Assembly (NCBI RefSeq): GCF_007859855.1
Contig: NZ_SJPK01000004.1
Span: 313,646-377,645, forward strand
Direction: 5' to 3'
Length of the DNA stretch: 64,000 nt
From: Allorhodopirellula solitaria
GTDB lineage: Bacteria; Planctomycetota; Planctomycetia; Pirellulales; Pirellulaceae
Below are positions 28,217 to 37,350 of the stretch, in pieces. The notes beneath the pieces are model-generated. The model was not told the origin of the DNA. It did not search any database and saw only the letters and a program-made list of their open reading frames with translations. How positions within the stretch are numbered: position 1 is the first letter of the stretch; each line of letters starts with the position of its first letter. Made by a program: the position numbers and the translations under genes.

Positions 28217-29488
28217 ATGACTCATAAAAAAGTTGTCATTTTGGGAGGTGGTTTCGCCGGGATCAACGCCGCAAAAGTGCTCAGTGGTGACCGCAACTGC
28301 CAAGTGACGGTGATCGATCGCGGCAATCACCATCTCTTCCAGCCGCTGCTCTACCAAGTCGCGATGGCGGGATTGAATCCGTCGGACATCGCCTCGCCCA
28401 TCCGCTCGATGCTCCATCGCTACGACAATATGTTCACGTTGTTGGCCGCAGCGAAAGACATCGATGTGGATCGTCGTTTGGTGGTGACCGATTTCGGCGA
28501 ACGGGAATACGATTACCTAATTGTGGCCTGTGGCGCAAGCCACGATTATTTCGGCAATGACCGGTGGGAGGAGTTCGCTCCGGGGCTGAAAACAATTCCC
28601 CAGGCGACGGAAATCCGCCGCCGCGTTCTGATGGCGTTTGAGTCCGCCGAACGCACCTATGATCTCGACGAGCAGACCAAATGCATGACATTTGTCCTGG
28701 TCGGTGGCGGTCCGACCGGGGTCGAGCTCGCCGGGGCGATCGCTGAGATGGCGCACAACACGCTCAAGCAAGACTTCAGAACGATCGACGCTACCCACGC
28801 CAAAGTGATCCTGGTGCAGGGAGGCGATCGAATTCTCAAACAGTTTCCCGAACCGTTGTCGAAGTACAGCAAAGAGGCTCTCGAATCACTCGGAGTCCAG
28901 GTTCGCTTGGGTGACCGGGTGACCGACATCACAGCCGACGGCGTGCAGATCGGCGATGATTTCATTGCCGCGCGAACGGTGATTTGGGCTGCGGGAGTCA
29001 AAGCCAATCCGATCGGCAAATCACTCGGCGCCGAAATGGATCGAGCCGGTCAAGTGATCGTCGGCAACGACCTCAGCATTGCTGGACACCCGGAGGTGTT
29101 TGTCGTCGGTGACCTGGCCAGTGCCAAGGATCAAGAGGGCAATGCCTTGCCGGGGTTGGCCCCTGTGGCAATCCAGCAGGGCCGTTACGTGGCCAAACTC
29201 ATCCGCCGGGAATCGGCGGGCAAATCGACCGCACCGAGAGCCCCTTTCCGCTATCGCGACAAAGGGCAGGTGGCGACGATTGGTCGCCGCCGAGCGGTGA
29301 TGCAGAGCGGACGATTCCGGCTCACAGGCTCGCTGGCCTGGTTAGGTTGGCTGTTCATTCACATTCTTTATTTGAATGGATTTCGCAACCGTTTCTTCGT
29401 TTTCCTCTCCTGGGCATGGTCCTATGTGACCTTTGCCCGCGGTGCTCGTTTGATCGTCCCCAAACAGTGGAAGAACCGATCCGAGTAG
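28217..29488 (+). CDS. ndh: Type II NADH dehydrogenase (NAD(P)/FAD-dependent oxidoreductase)
   Basis: The 423-residue protein has two Rossmann folds: FAD site VVILGGGFAGINAAKVL at the N-terminus and NADH site FVLVGGGPTGVELAGAIAEM at about 155-175. Other NDH-2 landmarks are VIDRGNHHLFQPLLYQVAMA, TVIWAAGVKANPIG, VFVVGDLA and APVAIQQGRYVAK near the FAD tail. The C-terminus (LAWLGWLFIHILYLNGFRNR) is an amphipathic, hydrophobic membrane-attachment segment typical of NDH-2. The enzyme oxidises NADH and reduces quinone without pumping protons at the inner face of the membrane. Length and motifs are normal. Confidence 0.92.
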   Translation: MTHKKVVILGGGFAGINAAKVLSGDRNCQVTVIDRGNHHLFQPLLYQVAMAGLNPSDIASPIRSMLHRYDNMFTLLAAAKDIDVDRRLVVTDFGEREYDYLIVACGASHDYFGNDRWEEFAPGLKTIPQATEIRRRVLMAFESAERTYDLDEQTKCMTFVLVGGGPTGVELAGAIAEMAHNTLKQDFRTIDATHAKVILVQGGDRILKQFPEPLSKYSKEALESLGVQVRLGDRVTDITADGVQIGDDFIAARTVIWAAGVKANPIGKSLGAEMDRAGQVIVGNDLSIAGHPEVFVVGDLASAKDQEGNALPGLAPVAIQQGRYVAKLIRRESAGKSTAPRAPFRYRDKGQVATIGRRRAVMQSGRFRLTGSLAWLGWLFIHILYLNGFRNRFFVFLSWAWSYVTFARGARLIVPKQWKNRSE

Positions 29489-29492
29489 ACGC

Positions 29493-30080
29493 CTACAGGT
29501 TGGGTGTGGTGTAGGGATCGACATCGCCGACCATGTGGAAGTGATTGTGGTCAATGTAGACACACTCAATCGCTTCGCGGTCATGCAGGGTGTGAGGCAC
29601 GGGATAGCCAACTGTGGTGCGTTCGTCGAAGTAGATCGTGCACTTGTAGTGAGCGTGGTGCAACTGGGCTGGGCCGATCAGCGGATAGAAACGTGGCGGA
29701 TCGACGTAATCGGCGATCTTCTCTTTGATGATTCTCACATCGTTGCGTTGTTTCTCCCAGATCAGTGGGATGCCGCCCTGCACGGGGCGTGCTTCTTCGA
29801 GTGCCACCATGACTTCATCGTCGCTAGGTGGATCCAAGGCAACTGGGGGACCACCCGAGGTGGTCGGGCCCAAGATCGGCACCCGATCATAACGCTCCTT
29901 GTTGTGAAACTTCTGTTCCTGCAGAAACTGGTAGTACGGGCTAACCGGAATGGGATACTCCAGAAAACCGAGGCTAATGTTGTTTCCACCGAGACCATAG
30001 CAACCGCTGCATGCCAAAGTGAGCAATGCCGCTGACCAGAGACTAAAGCGGGTCAGTGTGGAGTTGATTATGCGGGTCAT
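29493..30080 (-). CDS. Lipoprotein of unknown function
   Basis: I start at the ATG at 30080 because GGAAGG lies about 8 bases upstream; a longer start at 30107 has no such site. The product is 195 residues with a lipoprotein signal: hydrophobic segment LWSAALLTLACSGC with the Cys near residue 27. The mature part is Pro-, Tyr- and His-rich (LIGPAQLHHAHYKCTIYFDE) with no domain I recognise. Its His-rich end (IDHNHFHMVGD) could bind metal, but that is speculation. It faces ndh tail to tail with only 4 bp between stops. Confidence 0.75.
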   Translation of the reverse strand: MTRIINSTLTRFSLWSAALLTLACSGCYGLGGNNISLGFLEYPIPVSPYYQFLQEQKFHNKERYDRVPILGPTTSGGPPVALDPPSDDEVMVALEEARPVQGGIPLIWEKQRNDVRIIKEKIADYVDPPRFYPLIGPAQLHHAHYKCTIYFDERTTVGYPVPHTLHDREAIECVYIDHNHFHMVGDVDPYTTPNL

Positions 30081-30262
30081 CCGAGCAACCTTCCGTGGTT
30101 TCGTCATGTATAAAAAAGCGTGCGGCTGACAGGAGAGCCCGTTGTGAGGAACAACTCATGTAGTTCGCTTGCGTACTACCTGTATCGTGTCAAACTGTGC
30201 CGGTCTTGCGGATAATTCCGGAATTTCGTCTGAATTTCTTCTCCGAAGTCGCTTGATAGCAA

Positions 30263-30296
30263 GAAAACACCCCCGCCGAACACAGTTCGACGGGGG
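30263..30296 (-). terminator. Rho-independent terminator of the 1608-residue VWA protein gene
   Basis: On the minus strand, CCCCCGTCGAA, a CTGTG loop and TTCGGCGGGGG make an 11-bp stem with one G-T pair, followed by TGTTTTCTT. It lies about 85 bp downstream of the stop codon at 30381. Confidence 0.85.
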
Positions 30297-30380
30297 CGAA
30301 GAGTTTGCCACGGAACGCTGGCTGCCCAGCGACGTTGCCAGGTACAGGAGTAGCACCAGGAACAGGAGTAGCCTGACTGC

Positions 30381-33300
30381 TTAAAAGACTCCCCCTCCTC
30401 CCAAACCACCGGCAGCACCAGCAGCACCGCCGGTTGCGCCTCCGGCAGCACCGCCACCTTGGGTATCTGTGCCGGTTTCCCCGTCCACGAAGTTGAACGT
30501 GTTGATTTCACCGATCTGGCTGAAGAATGGTGACGGGCTAATTCGCACGTAGCGTCGATCGGCTGAAATGATCGCCAATGCCATCAGCATGGCACCTTCG
30601 GGGATCGTCGTGATCTGAGGTTGATACCCCACCGCACCGCGTGGGAAGAAGCCACCCGGCCCCATGCCGAATTCACCCCCGCCGTACGGCCCCGTCCCCA
30701 ACGGATAGGGCGAATAGGACGAGGAACTGGACGACGAAGCGGCCAGGGCAGGGAAATCCTGCAGGAATTGCTGCATTGCCTCGTTATTACCGCGGCCTGT
30801 TGCCGGTCCTGCGAACTGTCCGAGCACGTCCCGTTCAGCCTTGCGACCGAAGTCGGCCAAGTGCGTCAGTTGGGCTTGGGCCAGTTCTTCCTTCCGCTGT
30901 CCCGATTTCACCTCGAAGACCACGCGGGCGTTCTTTTCCATCAACGGGATTTGTTGACGGATCACTCGCTGGGTGGGGCGGCCGACATCGGTCAGGATGT
31001 CGACAGTCACTTTCCCAGTGGCCACGTTACCCCAAATCCGATTGAGGGTGAGGTGATATTCGCCGCTGAATCCACGCGGGCACAGATAGGTTTCGCAGAT
31101 TTGGCCGGTGGGATCGTCCTCGGTACCCGGGAAGGCGTCACCCAACAGGGTGCCTCCACCGGCACTGACAGGCGTCTCAAGTGAGCAGACCGTTCCGGCA
31201 GGCTCTTCGACAGCCAGGTCCACGTCGGCATCACCGGTCCAGCAGACCCGTACGATCACGTCGTGAGCAGCCGCCCGACGAAGGGCTTCGCTAAACATCG
31301 ACGCCGCCTCGGTATCGCCCTGCTCGAGGAGCTCCTGATGGGTTGCACGAGCGAGCAGCCGGGCCTCTTCGACGATGGGTTGCATCTGTTCGGCCCAGGC
31401 TTGTCCCAGCACCCCTTCGCAGGCCCAGGCCAAGTCGCTGGGGCTGTCGAGGCGTTTGGCCAATCGCAGGCCGGTCACGTAGGGTTCGCGTCGATCCGGA
31501 TCGATAGCCGACAATTGCCGACACAGCTTCATGGCGACAGCGTCATGGCGGATCGATTCGAGCCGTCCGATCACGTTGAGGATGTCATCGGGCGTCTCGG
31601 CGAAATCGACTGCCGACAGCAAAGCACGCTCGACTTCGGCGTCGGGGGCGTCAATCGCCACCAAGGCAATCGCATAGGCCTGGTACATCCAGGGTTGGAT
31701 CTGACCGGCCGAGATAGCACCGGCGATGACGGCCCGGATCTCATCAAACTTCTTGCGAGCACCGGCGTCGTCCCCGTCTGCCTCGAGCGAGGCGGCCTTG
31801 AGGTTGAGTTCACCCACGGTGGCTTTGACACGGCGATCGAGCACTGTCAATTGCTCCACGGAGCTGACGTTCAGGCCCGCGAAGTATTGACGCCACAAGT
31901 CGTCGACAGATTGACCGTCTTGGGCGGTCAAGCGAATCGGCTTGTAATCGTTGGGGTCGCGAGAGATCGGCTTGGATTCCTCGCCTTCATCAATGGCCAG
32001 TTTCGTCGTCTGCGACGTTCCAGGAACGGTTGCGTTGGCTGCCTGGTTGGCTTTGTTCTGGAGGGTGTGCTCGTCCGGGATGACGAACATGCCGCCGCCC
32101 ATACCGCCGCCCATGCCTCCTCCCATGCCGCCGCCCATGCCGCCCATGCCGCCGCCCATGCCGCCACCCATGCCGCCGCCCATGCCGCCACCCATGCCGC
32201 CACCCATGCCGCCACCCATGCCGCCGCCCATGCCACCGCCCATGTTGATAATGGGAACGACAAGGTCACCAACGGGATAGACCTTCGTCACGAGATTCGT
32301 ATCGGCATCGTCAAGCGTGGTGATATTGAGCACTTCATCTTGAATCATGTACGTCAATTCGAGATCGCGAAGCATCAGACGCAGGAACGAACGCAAGGAT
32401 ACGTTGTCGAGCGAAATGTTCACCGGCGTGTCCTCGGTCAGTCCAATTCCTTCCAAGGCGGCCCGGTTGATCAAGATCGGGATATCGTGGGATTCCGCCA
32501 ACACGCGGACAGCTTCGTTGAGCGGCGTGTCGGGGAATCGCTGTGAGGTTTCGTCGTCGAGCGAAGACTCGATGCGACGCTCCGTTTCACTATCACCCAC
32601 CAATTCAATCGCCCCATAACGCTCGATGCGGCGACGGCTCAGACGCTGCCACACATCGGCGTCGGGGTACACAATCGGTGGATCGTCGACAAATGGAATC
32701 GCTGACTTCAAGACAAGCGACATCGCATCGATGAAGTTCCGTTCCCGTAGCTCGCGATAGCGTCGATCCCGAGCGTAGGTCTGCAGAGCCAGCGTCTGGT
32801 CGGTCACATGGCGTCCCAACACACTGTCAAACGTGATCGTATCGCCGGCGAGACGAGCGATTTCAAGCGACACACCACCATCGGCCTCGGTGTAACGACC
32901 TTCATCGATCAACGCGTTCATTTGAGCGGTGAGCGTCTTCAGACGTGCTTCGCGGCGGAAGGTTTCATCGAGCAATCGAGCCTGCGATGTCGCCGCAGCC
33001 GAGCGGGCCTCCAAATTGACTTGCTGCTCGAGGAATTGAGCTTCTCGAGCCGAAGCGATCTGAATCGCCGATCGAACTTCACCAACCAATTCGCGGCGGA
33101 GTTGAGGATCGATGTCGGGCGTCGATTGAACGCGGGCGAGCAAGCTCTTGAGCCGCCCGGCAACACCGACGGGATCTTGTCGAATCAGCCGGGTTGCCTC
33201 GCGGAGCTGGGCACGGACCTCGGCTCGCAAACGGCCTTCTTCTCGCGAACGCAGGTTCTCGACCTGGTCGAGCAGTGCCCCACCCTGATCGAGGAGCTCA

Positions 33301-35207
33301 TCGTCGCCCGCCGGAAGGCCCATCATGCCGCCACCGAAATTGCCGCCACCGAAATTGCCACCACCGAAATTGCCCGCAGCGGCATTGCCGGCCTGCGGCC
33401 TCGCCGCGGGCCCCACGTTACCCCGTGGAGGAGCCGCAACGGGGCCATCTCCGGCGCCGAAGGGATCGTCCGCAGGAGCCGCGGGCTGAGCTTCAGCAGC
33501 CGGAGCCGCTGGCTCGGCTGCACCGAAGGGATCATCTGCGGGAGCACCATCGCCAGCGGGTTGCTCGCTGGGAGCCGGTTGTTCGCTGGGGGCAGGATCA
33601 CTGAACGGATCGTCGCTGGCCATGCCAGGGGCGCTATCGGCCGCTGGTGAATCAGCCGCTGCGGGAGCCGCTGCATCGTCGGCGAAGGGATCGCCCGCGT
33701 CGGCGGGACCTTCGGCAGCGTCGCTGAATGGATCGCCACCGCCGTCGCCGAAGGGATTCTCAGCATCACCTCCGAATAGATCGTCCATCGCTCCCTCATC
33801 GCCCGGATTTTGGACGATGAGCGTTTGTTGAGAAGGGTCCGACAGTTTCAACAGAGCCTTGGCTTCTGGGTTGTTTGGATCGTCCCGCAACGCTTTCTCT
33901 GCGATCGCCCGGGCACCCCGGAGATTGCCTTGCTGCAACGCCATGCTGGCGGCGTCGCTCAGCGACGCGGCGCGATCGGTCAACATCGAAGCGGTCTGAC
34001 GCAACATCGGCGATCCCGCTGTGGGGAGCATTAGCCCGTCCTCAGCAGCGTGGTCGGCGATCAAGCCTGGCAGGAACGCCATGTCCGGGTTACTCGATTC
34101 CACCTCGCCGTCGACTCGCAGCGTGATCGGATGCGCCCCGGTTTGACCGGAGAGCGTGATCGATAGTTCTTTGGAGGATGCGGCGAGGCTGCCGAGCAAG
34201 ATCGAATCGCGATCGATGCGGAGCGGCGGGAAACGATCGCCGTGCACCCAGCTGACCAGGTCGTCGTTTGCCGACTCGTCTTCCACCGCGACGCTCTCTA
34301 CCCAGATCGGTGCCATGTGGGCCGATTCGGCCACGCCACGGGCGATCACAGCAGGGGCGCCCTGTTCGGAATCGCTGCCAACGACACCGATGACACCACC
34401 GGTCTGGTTAGCGAGAATTCCAACATTGGCGAGATTTTTCGACGGTCCAATCACGATCGAATGAACGCTGACGTGAGCCCCTCGCAGCGTATCGACCAAA
34501 CGTTCAAAACGCGATGCGTTCTGTGTGGAATCCAGCGACGTGCCGTCGCCGATGTAGATGATTGAGCGAGCCCGATCATCGCTCTCAGGTGAGAACGACG
34601 AAGCGGCGCGGTCGAGCAACGCGGCCAGATTCGTGTTGCCCAGTGGCAGCCGGCGATCGAGTTGCTTAACGGCTGCAATGATCTCGGGGGCCAAGGCCGG
34701 AGTGAAGTCGTCGGTCAACGCAACCGCCTCCACATCGCCAGCGAACAGCCGCACGCGGGTGTTGTCGCTCTCGAGCCGACGCAACAGCATTTTTACCGCT
34801 GTCATCGAATCGGTGCGAAACTCACCCACCTGGCTCGCCGACGTGTCGACGATCACGACCACGTCAGCAGGCACGTCCGAAACGGCTGCCAAAATCGAAT
34901 CGTCGGCACTGGGTTGGACCGAAACGGCGATCGATGTGGTGTCCGAATCCGCTGAAAAGCTAGCAATCCGCGCCGATGTCTCCGCTTGCAGTTGGGATGC
35001 TCCCGATTCGGGACTCGCTGCATACGTCATCGCAGGGGCCGCTGAGAATCCAGTCAGCACCGTGCCCGTGAACAGGACTCCCGTGAACAGTGAACCGGTC
35101 AACAGGGCGACCTTAGGCACGCAGCGGATCACGCTACGAGGTGACAGGGGCGACTGAGTCGCCAACCGAATGGGTAGGGGAGGAGAAAAGGCTGATAGCA
35201 TCTTCAT
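30381..35207 (-). CDS. Very large exported protein with VWA, STN-like, Gly/Met-repeat and DUF2135-like regions
   Basis: The product has 1608 residues. A hydrophobic N-terminal segment (about 32-60) looks like a signal sequence. A VWA domain follows, with DTSAS at 121-125 (VVVIVDTSASQVGEF) and a later IYIGDGTSLDS strand. About 465-650 is Asp/Pro/Ala-rich (repeats like DPFSD and DPFGA) ending in NFGGGNFGGG. Next come helical regions, and at about 885-980 a region like the short STN domain of secretins (LNEAVRVLAESHDIPILINR and VNISLDNVSLRSFLRLMLRD). A 52-residue Gly-Gly-Gly-Met tract covers about 988-1040. Near 1315-1400, DADVDLAVEEPAGTVC with GGGTLLGDAFPG resembles DUF2135. The end is Gly-rich (GGATGGAAGAAGGLGGGG). 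It is probably a surface or periplasmic structural protein; I can assign no function. A strong terminator follows. Confidence 0.8.
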   Translation of the reverse strand: MKMLSAFSPPLPIRLATQSPLSPRSVIRCVPKVALLTGSLFTGVLFTGTVLTGFSAAPAMTYAASPESGASQLQAETSARIASFSADSDTTSIAVSVQPSADDSILAAVSDVPADVVVIVDTSASQVGEFRTDSMTAVKMLLRRLESDNTRVRLFAGDVEAVALTDDFTPALAPEIIAAVKQLDRRLPLGNTNLAALLDRAASSFSPESDDRARSIIYIGDGTSLDSTQNASRFERLVDTLRGAHVSVHSIVIGPSKNLANVGILANQTGGVIGVVGSDSEQGAPAVIARGVAESAHMAPIWVESVAVEDESANDDLVSWVHGDRFPPLRIDRDSILLGSLAASSKELSITLSGQTGAHPITLRVDGEVESSNPDMAFLPGLIADHAAEDGLMLPTAGSPMLRQTASMLTDRAASLSDAASMALQQGNLRGARAIAEKALRDDPNNPEAKALLKLSDPSQQTLIVQNPGDEGAMDDLFGGDAENPFGDGGGDPFSDAAEGPADAGDPFADDAAAPAAADSPAADSAPGMASDDPFSDPAPSEQPAPSEQPAGDGAPADDPFGAAEPAAPAAEAQPAAPADDPFGAGDGPVAAPPRGNVGPAARPQAGNAAAGNFGGGNFGGGNFGGGMMGLPAGDDELLDQGGALLDQVENLRSREEGRLRAEVRAQLREATRLIRQDPVGVAGRLKSLLARVQSTPDIDPQLRRELVGEVRSAIQIASAREAQFLEQQVNLEARSAAATSQARLLDETFRREARLKTLTAQMNALIDEGRYTEADGGVSLEIARLAGDTITFDSVLGRHVTDQTLALQTYARDRRYRELRERNFIDAMSLVLKSAIPFVDDPPIVYPDADVWQRLSRRRIERYGAIELVGDSETERRIESSLDDETSQRFPDTPLNEAVRVLAESHDIPILINRAALEGIGLTEDTPVNISLDNVSLRSFLRLMLRDLELTYMIQDEVLNITTLDDADTNLVTKVYPVGDLVVPIINMGGGMGGGMGGGMGGGMGGGMGGGMGGGMGGGMGGMGGGMGGGMGGGMGGGMFVIPDEHTLQNKANQAANATVPGTSQTTKLAIDEGEESKPISRDPNDYKPIRLTAQDGQSVDDLWRQYFAGLNVSSVEQLTVLDRRVKATVGELNLKAASLEADGDDAGARKKFDEIRAVIAGAISAGQIQPWMYQAYAIALVAIDAPDAEVERALLSAVDFAETPDDILNVIGRLESIRHDAVAMKLCRQLSAIDPDRREPYVTGLRLAKRLDSPSDLAWACEGVLGQAWAEQMQPIVEEARLLARATHQELLEQGDTEAASMFSEALRRAAAHDVIVRVCWTGDADVDLAVEEPAGTVCSLETPVSAGGGTLLGDAFPGTEDDPTGQICETYLCPRGFSGEYHLTLNRIWGNVATGKVTVDILTDVGRPTQRVIRQQIPLMEKNARVVFEVKSGQRKEELAQAQLTHLADFGRKAERDVLGQFAGPATGRGNNEAMQQFLQDFPALAASSSSSSSYSPYPLGTGPYGGGEFGMGPGGFFPRGAVGYQPQITTIPEGAMLMALAIISADRRYVRISPSPFFSQIGEINTFNFVDGETGTDTQGGGAAGGATGGAAGAAGGLGGGGVF
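32088..32243 (-). repeat. 12-bp coding minisatellite (Gly-Gly-Gly-Met units)
   Basis: About twelve tandem 12-bp units encoding Met-Gly-Gly-Gly and one 9-bp unit, with a few synonymous changes in the Gly codons. The near-identity of units suggests copy number can change by slippage while staying in frame. Confidence 0.9.
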
Positions 35208-35516
35208 CAGTGGCTCGAGATGGAGAAGAGGACAGAGGTGTAAGACTCGCTACTCTCAGTTTATTTCTTAAAAACGGAGATTCCACGAAAAAACGCTAGT
35301 TATCGCCGGGTGAGCACAGAAAAGGTCGGGTTGTGAGGTGTATGATTTTGCAACACCTGTTGCGAAATGCCGCAGCGACCCGCTGCATTCACTCCCGGGG
35401 AGCGTTCCAGTGCGTTAGTAACGCGATTTCGGTGCCAAAGCCTCGAATTCGGCGGCGGAGCAGAAGAAGATGAGCAGCAGGTTGCTTCTGCTGGCCGGAC
35501 CCCGCGGGCGAGCAAA
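35208..35516. other. Intergenic region upstream of the 1608-residue protein gene, with a palindrome
   Basis: No gene is seen. A palindrome TTTGCAACACCTGTTGCGAAA (arms GCAACA and TGTTGC, 2-bp centre) sits at about 35348-35367, 140 bp upstream of the start codon, and could be an operator. A further TTATCGCCGG-like word occurs near 35298, resembling the direct repeats at 2731-2851; this may be chance. Confidence 0.4.
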
Positions 35517-35747
35517 TCAGACGCTGGGCGGATCGGCATCCGGGTTCGCCTTACGCCACCGCGCCATCGCGGGGCCGACGGTGCTCATGGGGACCCATCG
35601 CTTGCGGGTCTTGTGGCTCTGGACGAGTGTCTCGGGTTGGATCTTCCCCCGGTCGATCCGCTCTAGCAGATCCTGGTCGGTTAGCGGTCCCACACGTTTC
35701 GCTTTGTGAAACCACCCGCTGCTCATGTAATACCAATCCGCACTCAT
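35517..35747 (-). CDS. Small GYF_2 (DUF4339) domain protein
   Basis: From the ATG at 35747 the product has 76 residues and is almost entirely one GYF_2 domain: WYYMSSGWFHKAKRVGPLTD, then LLERIDRGKIQPETLVQSHK, then RKRWVPMSTV. A GGAG-type site lies about 9 bases upstream of this start; a TTG start at 35795 would add 16 residues. The domain is probably a peptide-binding module, as in the protein at 20931-21905. Single-domain versions have no known role. Confidence 0.75.
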   Translation of the reverse strand: MSADWYYMSSGWFHKAKRVGPLTDQDLLERIDRGKIQPETLVQSHKTRKRWVPMSTVGPAMARWRKANPDADPPSV

Positions 35748-36070
35748 CAAACCTAACTCCGGTATCTCCAGCAGATCATCCAGATAATAACGCAAGCTTT
35801 ACGATTATCGGGGGTTGACAGCCACCCATCGTATACCAGTGGCAGGCAAGATGAAAGGTTTTCAAGGAACGCTGCCCAGATAGCATTGTCGATCGACGGT
35901 TCCGCCGGTCCTGAGCCTCAGCGGATGGGCGCTTCGTAGGAGACACCGCCAGTATCGTTTAGGGTGTTCCCGTCCGAGAGTTTCTCGGGGAGCCTGCCGC
36001 CTCGCCCGCCCATTTTGCCGTCAAGCAAACCAACCAGGAACTAAGGACGAATCGCTTGTGTGGTTTCACC

Positions 36071-36943
36071 TCATCTCGTCGACGACCGTCCGTTCCCTTT
36101 CTTAGCACGCCGACGGATCGTCCACACCAGAACCACTCCAGTAATCAAGGCGACCGAAGACGGCTCGGGGACCGAACTAACACGGCTCGCTGAGGCAAAG
36201 AAATAAACGCTTTCGCCGTTGACTTCGGCGTCTCGATCACGGGTCCCAGCAAACCCTGTGGCGTAAGTCAACGAAAAGGTTGTCGCTTCGGGCACCAGCG
36301 ATAAAGACCAGTGCCTGGCATTCGCTCGGGAGATACTACTGTAGTCTCTTGTCGCAGCTGGATTTGCGGCGTTGTAGCGATTCGGACCAAGGTCTCGGTT
36401 TGCGTTGAGCGTGGCCTCTGATCCGAATATTTGATTATTGGCGTAGTTTGTGAAGTAGTTGACATTGATATCACTGACCGTTCCCAATGTGCCGAAAGGG
36501 ACGTCGGGCGATGAGACGGTGTACCTCGGGTTGGCAAGCAGCGGAGCCACATCGCTGTTGTCAGCGGGTGGTCCCTGCCGCACACCGAATCCGTCGAATT
36601 GCCATCCGGGAGCCAGACTATCGATGCTGAGGTCGTAGGTAACCTGGTTCAGGAGGCGATTCCCCGATCCAAGTTCCTTGACATGCACGCCGGCGCCCGA
36701 AGTGGTGAGCATATTGGTGTTTGAAAATCTGAGCGCATCGCGTCGTACGATGGTGGCTGTCCCCACCTGCTCTCCGGCTACCGTCAAATTCGCGGTGATC
36801 CCATTTTGCGTGGAACCGTCTGTATCGGTTCGCACCCACGTCACGAGCGCTGCCTGTGCGAGCGAGCAGGTGGCCCCAAGGCCAACGGCCAAGAAAAGAC
36901 GAAGCACGTTCTCTACTCCACTTGAAGGTCGAAGGAACATCAA
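36071..36943 (-). CDS. PEP-CTERM sorted surface protein
   Basis: The 290-residue protein has a signal peptide (LRLFLAVGLGATCSLAQA) and a mature beta-rich region of no known enzymatic type. The C-terminus has the PEP-CTERM tripartite signal: VPEPSS, hydrophobic VALITGVVLVWTI, and the basic tail RRRAKKGNGRSSTR. Such proteins are exported and then processed by an exosortase, and are often linked to exopolysaccharide. No exosortase gene is in the window. Start is the ATG at 36943 (an adjacent ATG at 36940 is equivalent). Confidence 0.88.
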   Translation of the reverse strand: MMFLRPSSGVENVLRLFLAVGLGATCSLAQAALVTWVRTDTDGSTQNGITANLTVAGEQVGTATIVRRDALRFSNTNMLTTSGAGVHVKELGSGNRLLNQVTYDLSIDSLAPGWQFDGFGVRQGPPADNSDVAPLLANPRYTVSSPDVPFGTLGTVSDINVNYFTNYANNQIFGSEATLNANRDLGPNRYNAANPAATRDYSSISRANARHWSLSLVPEATTFSLTYATGFAGTRDRDAEVNGESVYFFASASRVSSVPEPSSVALITGVVLVWTIRRRAKKGNGRSSTR

Positions 36944-37350
36944 CTGGCGATCGAGATCCGCCCGGACCAGCTACTGATAGGGAAATCAAACCCCCGTTAA
37001 CATGGACATGATGTCGGCTACGGCCCCATCATAGCAAGCGAGTGGGGGGGAGAGGCGAGCTTTCTCTCAACTTTTCCTGTTGAGATGGCAAGTGCGTCCG
37101 ATCCCGGCCCGTATGATCGCAGCGAAAACGCATTTCACATCCAGACGCGGCCGGTGGGGGAGGCCGGTGGGGGACATCCAACTCTCTCAGAGGAAGAGCG
37201 TAAGTGGCTCGCGAACACGCGACGTTCCGGACTCGCCCCAAGGCCTCTGATTCAGCGTGAAACACCCCTGCATGTTACAATCTTTGAAGGTGTCCCCCAG
37301 CATCGTTCTCTCTTGCCTCCCACTGCCACTTGTCTTTTCCGGCCTCCCCT
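36944..37350. other. Intergenic region with a 13-bp tandem duplication
   Basis: No gene is supported over these 407 bp. GGCCGGTGGGGGA occurs twice head to tail at 37149-37161 and 37162-37174. A 7-bp hairpin (TCTCAAC / GTTGAGA) is at 37065-37085. The promoters of the two divergent flanking genes should be here but are not recognisable. Confidence 0.45.

Noticed and set aside
31263-32546. 427-codon open frame on the plus strand rich in His-Ala-Ala repeats
   Set aside because: It is the antisense shadow of the Gly-Met minisatellite and surrounding coding sequence of the 1608-residue protein.
35298-35309. Single TTATCGCCGG-like word upstream of the 1608-residue protein gene
   Set aside because: Only one imperfect copy; not enough to link it to the four-copy array at 2731-2851.
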